A stretch of DNA of 53,423 nucleotides, from positions 1 through 53,423 of the forward strand of contig NZ_BNBT01000051.1 in NCBI RefSeq assembly GCF_014656095.1, read 5' to 3'. This document shows positions 32,338 through 39,784 of the stretch, one piece after another. This DNA is from Streptomyces longispororuber. Lineage in GTDB: Bacteria > Actinomycetota > Actinomycetes > Streptomycetales > Streptomycetaceae. Positions within the stretch are counted from its first letter, which is position 1; every line of letters starts with the position of its first letter. A program made the position numbers and the translations under genes. Below the pieces are notes generated by a model that did no database searches, was not told the DNA's origin, and saw only the letters and a list, made by a program, of their open reading frames with translations.

Positions 32338-32463
32338 TCAGCAGATCCAGGCGGTGCCCAGCAGCCAGTCGTTCTCGACGCACGGCCCGAAGGCCATGGT
32401 CAGTTCCGCGAAGCCGCCGATCTCTTCCAGCGCGGGCGGCTCGTAGACGTCGTTCGTCTCCAT
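32338..32463 (-). CDS. Lasso peptide precursor, 41 aa
   Basis: Leader METNDVYEPPALEEIGGFA... holds the B1-binding residues (Tyr7, Pro9/10, Leu12, Phe18) and the conserved Thr22 at the penultimate leader position. Cleavage after Met23 gives the 18-residue core AFGPCVENDWLLGTAWIC. Asp at core position 9 (or Glu at 7) would close the macrolactam with Ala1. Cys5 in the ring and the C-terminal Cys18 could form one disulfide, as in the class III peptide BI-32169. The tail GTAWIC also occurs in the class I peptide sviceucin. The gene heads the minus-strand lasso operon. It lacks the Cys1-Cys13-type second disulfide of class I. Confidence 0.95.
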   Translation of the reverse strand: METNDVYEPPALEEIGGFAELTMAFGPCVENDWLLGTAWIC

Positions 32464-32635
32464 GCTCGTCTCACCTGTTCCCTTCGACTCGATCACGATC
32501 GAGAGACGGGAACGAGGGCACGGGTGCCGGGCTCGCCCGCCTCTCCCGAGCACCTTCACGCTAGGGGGCCCCGAGTCCCGGGTGCCTGAGTGCCTGGTCC
32601 CGGTCTCGTCCCGCATGCGCGCCCGTGGTGGCCCG

Positions 32636-33298
32636 TCAGGTGCCGAGCCCCGCGTCCCGGGCCCGCACCGCCGCCTCCACCCGGTCCGCCACACGGAGCT
32701 TGGCGAACACCCGAGAGACGTGATTGCGCACGGTCTTCTCCGAAAGCACCAGCTCGCGGGCGATTCGGCGGTTGCTGAGGCCCCGGGCGACCAGATCGAG
32801 CACTTCGCGCTCGCGATCGGTGAGATCGGGAAAGGCGGCCCGCACGGGCAGTTCGTGGACGGCGGAGAAGTAGCGGCCGAGGCGGTCGGCCACGGCCGCG
32901 CTGAACACCGCGCCGCCCTGCGCCACCGTGCGCAGACCACGCACCAGTTCCTCGCCCTGGACCCCTTTGACCATGTAGCCCCGCGCCCCCGCGCGCAGGG
33001 CGGCCACGACCGCGTCGTCCTCGGCGGCCCCGGAGACGAACAGCACCCGCGGCGCGTCGGGCTCGGCGGGTGCCTCCCCGATGATGGCCCGGGTCGCCTC
33101 GATACCGGAGCAGTCGGGGAGCAGCAGGTCCATGAGGACGACATCGGCGACCACATGTCCGTCCCGCAAGGCCTCGACGGCCTCCTCGCCCGTGCTGGCC
33201 TCCCCCGCCATCTCCAGGTCCGCCGCGTCCTCCACGACCTGCCGCACTCCGGCTCTGAAGAGGGGGTGGCCGTCGACGACGAACACCCGCGCCGTCAC
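32636..33298 (-). CDS. NarL/FixJ-family response regulator (LuxR HTH)
   Basis: A 220-residue response regulator. The receiver domain has the acidic pocket (FVVDGHPLF, Asp9) and phospho-acceptor Asp57 in DVVLMDLLLPDCSG, and a conserved Lys in ARGYMVKGVQGEEL. The C-terminal LuxR helix-turn-helix is LTDREREVLDLVARGLSNRRIARELVLSEKTVRNHVSRVFAKL. The start is GTG 33298 with GGAGG 5 nt upstream; earlier in-frame starts lack one. No sensor kinase gene is adjacent. It lies 172 nt upstream of the lasso precursor on the same strand and likely controls the cluster. Confidence 0.92.
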   Translation of the reverse strand: MTARVFVVDGHPLFRAGVRQVVEDAADLEMAGEASTGEEAVEALRDGHVVADVVLMDLLLPDCSGIEATRAIIGEAPAEPDAPRVLFVSGAAEDDAVVAALRAGARGYMVKGVQGEELVRGLRTVAQGGAVFSAAVADRLGRYFSAVHELPVRAAFPDLTDREREVLDLVARGLSNRRIARELVLSEKTVRNHVSRVFAKLRVADRVEAAVRARDAGLGT

Positions 33299-33390
33299 TG
33301 CCGCCTCCGTGACGTGCCCGATGTTCCTGTTCCCGTCGGCTTCCGACACCTCGCCGACTCCTGCAGCACCTGCACAGCATCCCCCATGCC

Positions 33391-33432
33391 CACGTGCCCC
33401 ACATGTCCACGTGTTCACTTGTCCACGTGTTC
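33391..33432. repeat. Three CACGTG boxes upstream of the response regulator
   Basis: CACGTG palindromes at 33391, 33408 and 33424 (17 and 16 nt apart). The last two are embedded in a 12-nt perfect repeat, GTCCACGTGTTC (33405-33416 and 33421-33432). They lie about 95-135 nt upstream of the response regulator start and could be regulator binding sites. Confidence 0.55.
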
Positions 33433-33626
33433 GCTTGCCCGCTTATCCATCACTTCAGGAACTAGGTGCCCATGAGCCCCCTCTTGAGACGATTGTCATC
33501 AGGTGTCATCAGGTTCGCACCGTGACGGACGGCACGGAATCATTTCGGCGAGGCTCGAAGCGACATGGGCACGGCGCGGGGGAAGTGCAAAGGCCGCAAG
33601 GGCGCCTCCAGCGTCGCGGTCATGCG

Positions 33627-33661
33627 CCTGGGCGCACGTGATACCGGGTGGTGCGCCCAGG
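33627..33661 (-). terminator. Hairpin downstream of the TetR remnant
   Basis: Perfect 11-bp stem (33627-33637 with 33651-33661), 13-nt loop, about 70 nt past the minus-strand stop of the truncated TetR gene. Probably the terminator of the gene before its deletion. Confidence 0.55.
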
Positions 33662-33728
33662 TCATGAGCGAGGGACGCCCCGCCAGGGACGCCGGCCGAG
33701 GCGGGCCGTCGTACGGCGTCGCGTCCGC

Positions 33729-33872
33729 TCAGGCGTCCTGTGCCGCCAGTGCCGCGACCGCCGGGATGGCCGCGAAGGCCTGGCGCACGTGCTGGACGAG
33801 GGCCGCGCGGTCGCGCCGCGCGGCGCCCGACGAGGTCCAGGCCTCCAGCGCGCAGTGCCAGGCGGCCAGCAT
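33729..33872 (-). pseudogene. TetR-family regulator, C-terminal remnant
   Basis: About 48 codons read VGLMLAAWHCALEAWTSSGAARRDRAALVQHVRQAFAAIPAVAALAAQDA-like sequence ending in a stop at 33729, typical of the last helices of a TetR regulator. The frame loses protein character exactly where the plus-strand dienelactone hydrolase fragment starts (33873). The DNA-binding half is gone. The arrangement suggests one deletion spanning the start regions of two divergent genes. Confidence 0.6.
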
Positions 33873-34286
33873 GAGGCCTACCTCCGGTTCCTCACCGCCC
33901 AGCCCGAGGTCACCACCGGTCCGCTCGCGGTGACCGGCTACTGCATCGGCGGGCTCCTGGCGATGCACACCGCCGCGGCCCACCCCGACCAAGTGGCCGC
34001 CGTCGCCGCGTTCCACGGCCCCGTGGGCGCCGACGGGCCCGCCCTCTTCTCCCGGCTCACCGCGCGGGTCCACCTCGGCCACGCCGCGGGCGACATCTCC
34101 CCCGAGGGCCTCAGGGAACTGAACCAAGCCCTGGACGCCGCGGGTGTCAGCCACACCTCCGAGATCTACCCCGACACCGTCCACGGCTTCACCATGTCCG
34201 ACACCGACGCGTTCAGCGCCTCCGGCCTGCGGCGCCACTGGGACCGCCTGCTCCCCCTCCTGGACCGCACCCTGCGCAACGGCTGA
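33873..34286 (+). pseudogene. Dienelactone hydrolase family gene, 5'-truncated
   Basis: From GAG 33873 the frame reads EAYLRFLTAQPEVTTGPLAVTGYCIGG and continues normally to a stop at 34286 (HGPVGADGPALFSRLTARVHLGHAAGD; PDTVHGFTMSD). The nucleophile Cys (GYCIGG) and catalytic Asp and His are retained, but roughly the first 90-100 residues, start codon and promoter are missing. Upstream in the same frame is antisense TetR sequence. Converges on an intact TetR gene. Confidence 0.75.
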
Positions 34287-34360
34287 GGTCCGGTCAGGCT
34301 GCAGCGAAGGGCACGGCTCCGCGTCGGCTGACCGGTACCGCCCGCCGCCCCGGGGGGCCG

Positions 34361-34966
34361 TCAGTCGGCCCGGGGCGGTGGGGTCTCGAGGGCTGCCAGC
34401 GTCGTCGCCACCGTGCGCCGGAGCGTCTCCGCCGCGGCACCCGCGCGCGAGCGCAGGTTCACGCCGTACGCGAGGAGGACCAGCGCCTCGGCGGTGGCGT
34501 CGATGTCGACGTGGCGCGCGAGCTGCCCCGCGGCGCGGGCCGCGGCGAGGGCGTCGGCCATCGCGTCCCGCAGCCGCCGGTGGTGGTCGTCGAGGAGGGC
34601 GCGCACGTCGGGGTCCTCGGCCTCGCCGCCCGCGTAGGCGTTGACGAGCATGCAGCCCCACCCGGCGTACGCGCCGGAGCAGCGCTGGTCGATCAGCGCG
34701 TCGAAGGCCTCCTGGACGGCGGGCAGTCCGCGCCCGTCGCCCGCGAGGCGCTCGCACGCCGGGCGGGCGCGTTCGCGTACGTAGCGGCGCAGCGCGGCCA
34801 GGTAGAGCTGCCGCTTGCCGCCGAAGGTGGCGTACAGGCTGGAACGGTTGAGTCCCGTCTCGGCGGTGACGGCCTGGATGGAGACGGTGGCGGCGCCGAG
34901 CCTCCAGAAGAGGTGCTCGGCGCGCTCCAGGGCCGCGTCGGGGTCGAAGTGCTTGATGTCGGGCAC
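34361..34966 (-). CDS. TetR/AcrR family transcriptional regulator
   Basis: A 201-residue regulator beginning MPDIKHFDPDAALERAEHLFW from GTG 34966, which has GGAGGGGGGAAG just upstream; an ATG at 34999 is a weaker alternative. The helix-turn-helix is VSIQAVTAETGLNRSSLYATFGGKRQLYLAALRRY. The C-terminal domain (TetR_C_16-like: GCMLVNAYAGGEAEDPDVRALL) binds an unknown ligand. A palindrome TGAAACG-GT-CGTTTCA lies 90 nt upstream, between it and the divergent peroxiredoxin gene, and is the likely operator for both. Confidence 0.93.
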   Translation of the reverse strand: MPDIKHFDPDAALERAEHLFWRLGAATVSIQAVTAETGLNRSSLYATFGGKRQLYLAALRRYVRERARPACERLAGDGRGLPAVQEAFDALIDQRCSGAYAGWGCMLVNAYAGGEAEDPDVRALLDDHHRRLRDAMADALAAARAAGQLARHVDIDATAEALVLLAYGVNLRSRAGAAAETLRRTVATTLAALETPPPRAD

Positions 34967-35055
34967 CGCTTCCCCCCTCCCCGCCTCACCGGCCGCCATC
35001 CTGAACTGTTCGGTCCAGGTTAGCCCTTGACGCCCGTACGCGACCACCAGCATCC

Positions 35056-35071
35056 TGAAACGGTCGTTTCA
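35056..35071. promoter_or_regulatory. TetR-type operator palindrome
   Basis: TGAAACGGTCGTTTCA: two perfect 7-bp half-sites around a 2-nt spacer, in the 275-nt gap between the divergent TetR and peroxiredoxin genes. A weaker dyad (GAACTGTTC, 35003-35011) lies nearer the TetR start. Confidence 0.8.
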
Positions 35072-35150
35072 AGATAGCTGGCGCGACGGCCATGGCCCGT
35101 GCCCGCGGAACGACGAGGACGCACAACCGACGAGCACGCGGCACCCACGC

Positions 35151-35200
35151 GTACGCGACACGTACGCGCCCCACACGTACGCGACACCTACACGTACGCG
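35151..35200. repeat. GTACGCG repeats upstream of the peroxiredoxin gene
   Basis: GTACGCG occurs at 35151, 35162, 35177 and 35194, mostly within ACGTACGCG[A/G]C, in the leader between the TetR operator and the peroxiredoxin start. It may be a 5' UTR low-complexity tract or a binding array. Confidence 0.5.
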
Positions 35201-35241
35201 GCCCCATACGCACGCGGCACCCACGACAAGGACGGCCACGC

Positions 35242-35916
35242 ATGAGCCTGCGCGACGAACTCCGCTTCATCCACGACAACCGGCACCTCCGGCTGTCGGC
35301 CGAGACCATGGCGACCATGGACCGCAACGCCGAGGCGCTCGCCGGCTCCGGCATCGCGGCCCGCGCGGTCGGCGTCGGCGCCCGGGCGCCGCTCTTCACC
35401 CTCAAGTCGGCGACGGGCGAGGACGTCTCCCTGGCCGGGCTGCTCGCCGACGGGCCGGTCGTGCTGACCTTCTACCGGGGCGCCTGGTGCCCGTTCTGCC
35501 AGGTGGCGCTGCGCGCGCTCCAGGAGCACCACGGCGCGATCGCCGCGCGTGGCGCCCGTCTCGTCGCCGTCTCGCCGCAGGTGCCGGACGAGTCGCTGTC
35601 CCTGGCCGAGAAGCAGAGCCTCACCTTCGACGTGCTCAGCGACGTCGGTTCGGACGTCGCGAGGAGCTACGGCATCGCCTTCGACCTGGGTGAGGAACTG
35701 GGCGCCCTCTACGACAGCCTCGGCTTCGAGCTCCAGCGCGTCAACGGCGGGCACAGCCGCACCCTGCCCCTGCCCGCGACCTACGTCATCGACGCGTCCG
35801 GCGTGATCCGCTGGGCCTTCGTGGCGACCGACTACGTACTGCGGGCCGAGCCCTCGGACGTGCTCGCGGCCCTGGACGACCTGGACGCCCTCGGCGCCCC
35901 GGCGGCGGACGCCTGA
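35242..35916 (+). CDS. Peroxiredoxin-like (AhpC/TSA family) protein
   Basis: A 224-residue thioredoxin-fold protein. After a helical N-terminus (residues 1-45) the AhpC/TSA domain starts GVGARAPLFTLKSATGEDVSLAGLLADG and has the active-site segment VVLTFYRGAWCPFCQVALRALQEH, with a CxxC pair near residues 91-94. It likely reduces peroxides or protein disulfides in the cytoplasm. ATG 35242 has AAGGA about 10 nt upstream. The divergent TetR gene and operator suggest repression relieved by a ligand. Confidence 0.9.
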   Translation: MSLRDELRFIHDNRHLRLSAETMATMDRNAEALAGSGIAARAVGVGARAPLFTLKSATGEDVSLAGLLADGPVVLTFYRGAWCPFCQVALRALQEHHGAIAARGARLVAVSPQVPDESLSLAEKQSLTFDVLSDVGSDVARSYGIAFDLGEELGALYDSLGFELQRVNGGHSRTLPLPATYVIDASGVIRWAFVATDYVLRAEPSDVLAALDDLDALGAPAADA

Positions 35917-35953
35917 ACCCCTTCGCGTCGCACGTGTCGGCAGGCCGCCTGGC

Positions 35954-38590
35954 TCAGCCGCTGAGCCAGGCGGTCCAGAGGGAATGGTCCGCGGGCAGCG
36001 CGAGGACCACGGCCGCGAGGTTTGCCAGGGCGAGTACGACGAGCACGGCCAGGACGACGCCCAGGGCCCGGGCGGGTTCGCGGGGGCTGCCCGCCGTACG
36101 CGCGGTGCCCTGCCGGGGAGCGGTGCGGCGGCGCCCGAGCGCTCCGGCGCCCGCTCCCAGCAGGGCCGCGGGGATGACCAGCAGCAGGCCGCGCAGGGTG
36201 ATGGTCCGCAGGTCCTGCGCGAAGACCTCGGGGGCGAACGGAACGGAGCACCGGTGGCCGGGCACGCCGAAGAGAGCGGTGCACTCGGCCACCGCGAAGG
36301 CCGGTGCCCGGCCGAGGGCGGCGGCCAGCGCGGTCAACGCGGTGCCGGCCAGGACGAGTACGGGCCGTAGTCCGCGCCCCCGGGCGGAGATCCAGAGGGC
36401 CACCGCGCCTTGGGCGAGGCCTGCCAGGGCGACATAGGTGTGCCAGTAGACGTCCGGGAACCCGGCGTCCTGCCGCGTTCCGGAGTAGTGCAGGACGGCG
36501 GACGGCAGTGCGGTCCGCGCGAGGAACGGCAACGCCGTACCGGCGGCGATCACCGCGCCCCCTCCGGCCAGCCCCGCGAGCAGCGCCCTCCGCAGCCGGG
36601 GCCGGACATCCACGCCGGGGTCGTGCGCCCTTCCCGCGGCCAGCGCCCTCCGCAGCCGGGGCCGGACATCCGCAGCAGGCGCGTACGCCCTTCCCGCGAG
36701 CAGCGCCAGGGCGAGCGGCACCAGCCAGGTCAGCGGCAGGCCCACGAGGGCGAGCGGAAGCCTCCCCTGCACGGTGAGCGGGGGCCAGGTGGTGCCCGTC
36801 CACCGGCCGAGCGCCACGTACCAGCCGATCGAGGACCCGATGTCCGGGGCGTCCCCCGCGGCGGGCCGGAACGCGTCGCTCGCGTGGTCGCGCCGGAGGG
36901 AGTACCAGACGGCGAACCACGGGGCGAAGGAGACGACGGACGTGGCCACCACCGCGTAGAGGGGTCCACGGCCGCGCGCGTACGGGAGTAGGCCGCGCGC
37001 CACGGAGACGAGCCAGACCGTGACGCACGCGGCCCCGGCGAGCAGCGCCGGCCCGGCCCGCGGCAGCCAGGCGAAGCCCTGCGTCTCCAGGCCGGTGGCG
37101 GGGAGCACGGTCCCGTCGGCGAGGAGGGGCAGGCTTGCTCCGGCGAGGTACCCGCCGACGAGTCCGGCGGGAAGCGCCCACACGACGGCGGCACGCGGGG
37201 ACCCCGGTGCCCGGCCGGGCGCGCGTGCCCGGGCGGACCCGGGTGTCCGGCCGGCCCCTCGTGCCCGGTCGGACGCCGCGACGGCCCGCCAGACCGCCGC
37301 GGCGAGCACTCCGGTGAGCCCGGCGCCGATCGCGCAGCCGACCGCCAGGTCGCCCGACCGGGTGTTGAGCTTTCCCCAGAGCAGGCGGAAGAGCGTGTCG
37401 AGCACCGGGTCCGCACCGGCGGTGAGGACACCGGCGACGACCCCCGCGCCGAGCATCTCCCCCACCGTCGGTCGGGTCAGGAGGGTCGGGTCGAGCAGAA
37501 CGCGCCGCCGCGTCTCGGGCGTCGGCCAGTACCCCAGTCTCCGTACGAGCCCGGAAAGGGCGCGGCGTACCGGGCCCCGGCCCGGGGCGGCGGGCGCGGG
37601 CAGCAGCGCCCGCTGGACCGCAGCGGCTCCCTCGGCCACGCCGTGCGCCGCGGCCAGGGCGTCGGCGTGCAGCTCGCGCGCCCGCAGGACCGCGTTCCGT
37701 ACGAGTTGGACGAGCAGGGTGAGCGCGGCCGCCAGGCCCAGTGCGTGGGGCACGTCCACGAGGTACGGCACGACGCCCGGAGGGAGCGCGGGCGGCCCGC
37801 CGGACACCGCGTGGTACACGGTCAGCGCGCCGAACGGCAGCACCGCGACCGTCAGGAAGGCCCACCAGATGCCGAAGGCGAGGTAGGTCTTGTCGACGTC
37901 GTGGTGGCGCAGGTGTGCCAGCTCGTGCGCGAGCACGAGGCGGAACGTGTCACGGTCGGTGTCGAAGTACGGCACCAACGGGGCGTCGATGATGACGTAC
38001 CGGCGCCGGGGAAGGCCGAAGGCGAGCCCGCTCGCGGTGCGCGCGGAGGTGTCCAGCAGCCAGACGGGAGCGGGGTGCACGCCGACCGCGTGGCATAGGT
38101 GGTCGAGATACTCCGCCAGGTCCCGCTCCTGGGGGTCGTCCTTCCGCGGGAACCGCGTCAGGGACCGCGCGCGCAGGCTCGGGACGACGGGGAGCCACGC
38201 GCACCTGCGTCGCGTCACCCACCAGGGGTGCGTGGCGTACCAGGCCGACGAGACGGCGCACAGCAGCAGGAACCCGAGCCCGAGCCACTGTGCCTGGTCG
38301 GCGAACGCGGGCTGCTGACATCGCACCAGCAGGCGCCGGGACTCCTCGTACCCACCGTCGTTTTCTCCCGGGAGCGCGATCCGCGGGTCCTGGAAGCAGC
38401 GGCTGAAGGTGCCGAAGAAGAAGTCCGTGTTCCGCGGGACGAGGAAGTACGTCTGCAGGAACACGTAGAGCCCGCCCGCGCCGACGGCGGCGCTCAGCAG
38501 GATGAGCCGACTGGTCGTGCCGCCGGGGAGGGCGGCCGACGCCACCGGCCCGTCACGCCGCCCGGAGGCCGCCTCCTCGAACGCCGTCAT
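35954..38590 (-). CDS. M48-family membrane metalloprotease, 878 aa
   Basis: A large multi-pass membrane protease. The zinc motif HELAHLRHHDVD lies at residues 222-233, flanked by membrane segments (about 28-50, 100-118, 240-265, 285-305). The C-terminal 550 residues hold at least ten more membrane segments and are not typical of HtpX or Ste24. It probably degrades or processes membrane proteins. A 60-bp internal duplication (36581-36671) repeats DVRPRLRRALAAGRAHDPGV-type sequence in a cytoplasmic loop. The upstream gene ends 15 nt before this start, so the two form an operon. Confidence 0.9.
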   Translation of the reverse strand: MTAFEEAASGRRDGPVASAALPGGTTSRLILLSAAVGAGGLYVFLQTYFLVPRNTDFFFGTFSRCFQDPRIALPGENDGGYEESRRLLVRCQQPAFADQAQWLGLGFLLLCAVSSAWYATHPWWVTRRRCAWLPVVPSLRARSLTRFPRKDDPQERDLAEYLDHLCHAVGVHPAPVWLLDTSARTASGLAFGLPRRRYVIIDAPLVPYFDTDRDTFRLVLAHELAHLRHHDVDKTYLAFGIWWAFLTVAVLPFGALTVYHAVSGGPPALPPGVVPYLVDVPHALGLAAALTLLVQLVRNAVLRARELHADALAAAHGVAEGAAAVQRALLPAPAAPGRGPVRRALSGLVRRLGYWPTPETRRRVLLDPTLLTRPTVGEMLGAGVVAGVLTAGADPVLDTLFRLLWGKLNTRSGDLAVGCAIGAGLTGVLAAAVWRAVAASDRARGAGRTPGSARARAPGRAPGSPRAAVVWALPAGLVGGYLAGASLPLLADGTVLPATGLETQGFAWLPRAGPALLAGAACVTVWLVSVARGLLPYARGRGPLYAVVATSVVSFAPWFAVWYSLRRDHASDAFRPAAGDAPDIGSSIGWYVALGRWTGTTWPPLTVQGRLPLALVGLPLTWLVPLALALLAGRAYAPAADVRPRLRRALAAGRAHDPGVDVRPRLRRALLAGLAGGGAVIAAGTALPFLARTALPSAVLHYSGTRQDAGFPDVYWHTYVALAGLAQGAVALWISARGRGLRPVLVLAGTALTALAAALGRAPAFAVAECTALFGVPGHRCSVPFAPEVFAQDLRTITLRGLLLVIPAALLGAGAGALGRRRTAPRQGTARTAGSPREPARALGVVLAVLVVLALANLAAVVLALPADHSLWTAWLSG
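36581..36671 (-). repeat. 60-bp-period duplication inside the M48 protease gene
   Basis: A 31-nt sequence starting CAGCGCCCTCCGCAGCCGGG is identical at 36581-36611 and 36641-36671; the intervening and following bases are similar (TTCCCGCGGCCAGC versus TTCCCGCGAGCAGC). It duplicates a 20-residue segment, DVRPRLRRALxAG, and keeps the frame. Confidence 0.95.
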
Positions 38591-38605
38591 GGCGGTGCCG
38601 CCGCG

Positions 38606-39235
38606 CTAACCGGCCGTCCGTGGGGCCTGACACCGGCCGATGATCGCGTCCGTGATCACCCGCGCGCTCTCCGGAGCGGTTCCGCAGTCACGGAGCGTGG
38701 CTTCCACCGCGTGCCGGAGCCGTTCGAGGTCCTCGGGCCGCAGCGGGACGGCGTCGAGTGCCCCGGGGGCGGGGTCCGGGGCGGTGGCTGGGGTTGCCCC
38801 GGAGGACGCGCCCGGGGTTGCCCCGGAGGTCGCGTCCGAGGCCGTCCCGGAGGCCGCGTCCAGGGCAGCGCCATCGGCTGCCGCGGCGCCCGGCGGTCGC
38901 TGCCGGAGACGGAAGACCCTACGCAGGGCCGCACCGGTGCCTTCCCCGGTGGTGCGTTGCAGCACGATGTCGGCCACGCACTCGACCGCCTTGGCCGTGG
39001 CGGCCAGCACCACGGGCGTCAGGATGAACTCGACGGCCTCGGACCCGAAGCCGAGCGGCGCCTTCCGCGTCCCCTTCGCGGACAACGCCCGCCGCGGATC
39101 GGCGAAGTACGCCCGGCTGACCGCGGAGAACAACGGCATCTCCTCCCGGGCCACCTGCTCGACCACGTCCCTGGCTATCTCCGTGATCACCTCTCGATGG
39201 GGTGTCTCACCCCCACGCGCCCGCCTACGCACCAC
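38606..39235 (-). CDS. Protein of unknown function upstream of the M48 protease, 209 aa
   Basis: No signal peptide. The N-terminal half looks folded (REVITEIARDVVEQVAREEMPLFSAVSRAYFADPRRAL; GSEAVEFILTPVVLAATAKAVECVADIVLQRTTGEG). An Ala/Ser/Thr/Pro repeat linker follows (24-nt DNA period around 38793-38860), then a short helical end (LRPEDLERLRHAVEATLRDCGTAPESARVITDAIIG). The start GTG follows GGGGGAGAGG. It lies 15 nt upstream of the M48 gene; the two may form one functional unit. Family not recognised. Confidence 0.75.
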   Translation of the reverse strand: MVRRRARGGETPHREVITEIARDVVEQVAREEMPLFSAVSRAYFADPRRALSAKGTRKAPLGFGSEAVEFILTPVVLAATAKAVECVADIVLQRTTGEGTGAALRRVFRLRQRPPGAAAADGAALDAASGTASDATSGATPGASSGATPATAPDPAPGALDAVPLRPEDLERLRHAVEATLRDCGTAPESARVITDAIIGRCQAPRTAG

Positions 39236-39500
39236 GGCCTCTCCCCCGCCCCCGCCCGTGCCCCCACGACGTCACGCCATTATCGGGCGCGGGGCCGTTG
39301 ACCGAAACAGAACGGCCACCGCTCGGCTCCGGCGCACGGCGGCGCCGGGGGGCGCTCGGTGCGTACGTCGGGGGCGGGGGGTGCCGCCGCGGCGGAGTGG
39401 GGGCCACGTGCCTGAAGTGACCGTTGGGCTGGGCCTGTTGCCTGGCATCCTGAAGCGCTCGGTGAGCCGGATGTCAGTGGGGCCGCCTAGGCTCCGGCCC

Positions 39501-39784
39501 ATGGCTGACACGGAACTGACGACGCTGCTGGGCATCCTGAACGGCGCACGCAGCACGTCCTGGACATCCTGGAGGGCCTGGACGAGGACGCGCTGCGGCG
39601 GCCGGTTCTCCCGTCCGGCTGGACGTGCCTCGGGCTGGTGCACCATCTCGCCCTGGACGACGAGAAGTTCTGGTTCCGCGCGGTGGCCGCGGGGGAGCAA
39701 GCGGCGATCGAAGAGATCCTCGGGGCCGGGGAGCGCGTGGCAGCCGCCCCGGAGAAGACAGCCGAAACCGCGCCCCCTCACTGA
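39501..39784 (+). pseudogene. DinB/DUF664-like gene, frameshifted and truncated
   Basis: Starts MADTELTTLLGILNGAR, then needs a one-base correction near 39550 to continue QHVLDILEGLDEDALRRPVLPSGWTCLGLVHHLALDDEKFWFRAVAAGE, which is the N-terminal part of a DinB-like/DUF664 thiol-binding family protein. The remaining C-terminal half of about 100 residues is missing. The frame ends at a stop at 39782-39784. Confidence 0.7.

Larger units (their letters stand above)
33299..33728. other. Intergenic region with repeats, no gene
   Basis: This 430-nt stretch upstream of the response regulator contains three CACGTG boxes (33391-33432), a TCATCAGGTG/TCATCAGG direct repeat near 33497-33514, and a hairpin at 33627-33661. 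Open frames here lack ribosome sites and protein-like composition. A promoter for the response regulator must lie in its left part. Confidence 0.5.

Noticed and set aside
33565..33933. Plus-strand open frame beginning MGTARGKCKGRKG
   Set aside because: No ribosome site, low-complexity product, and antisense to the TetR remnant.
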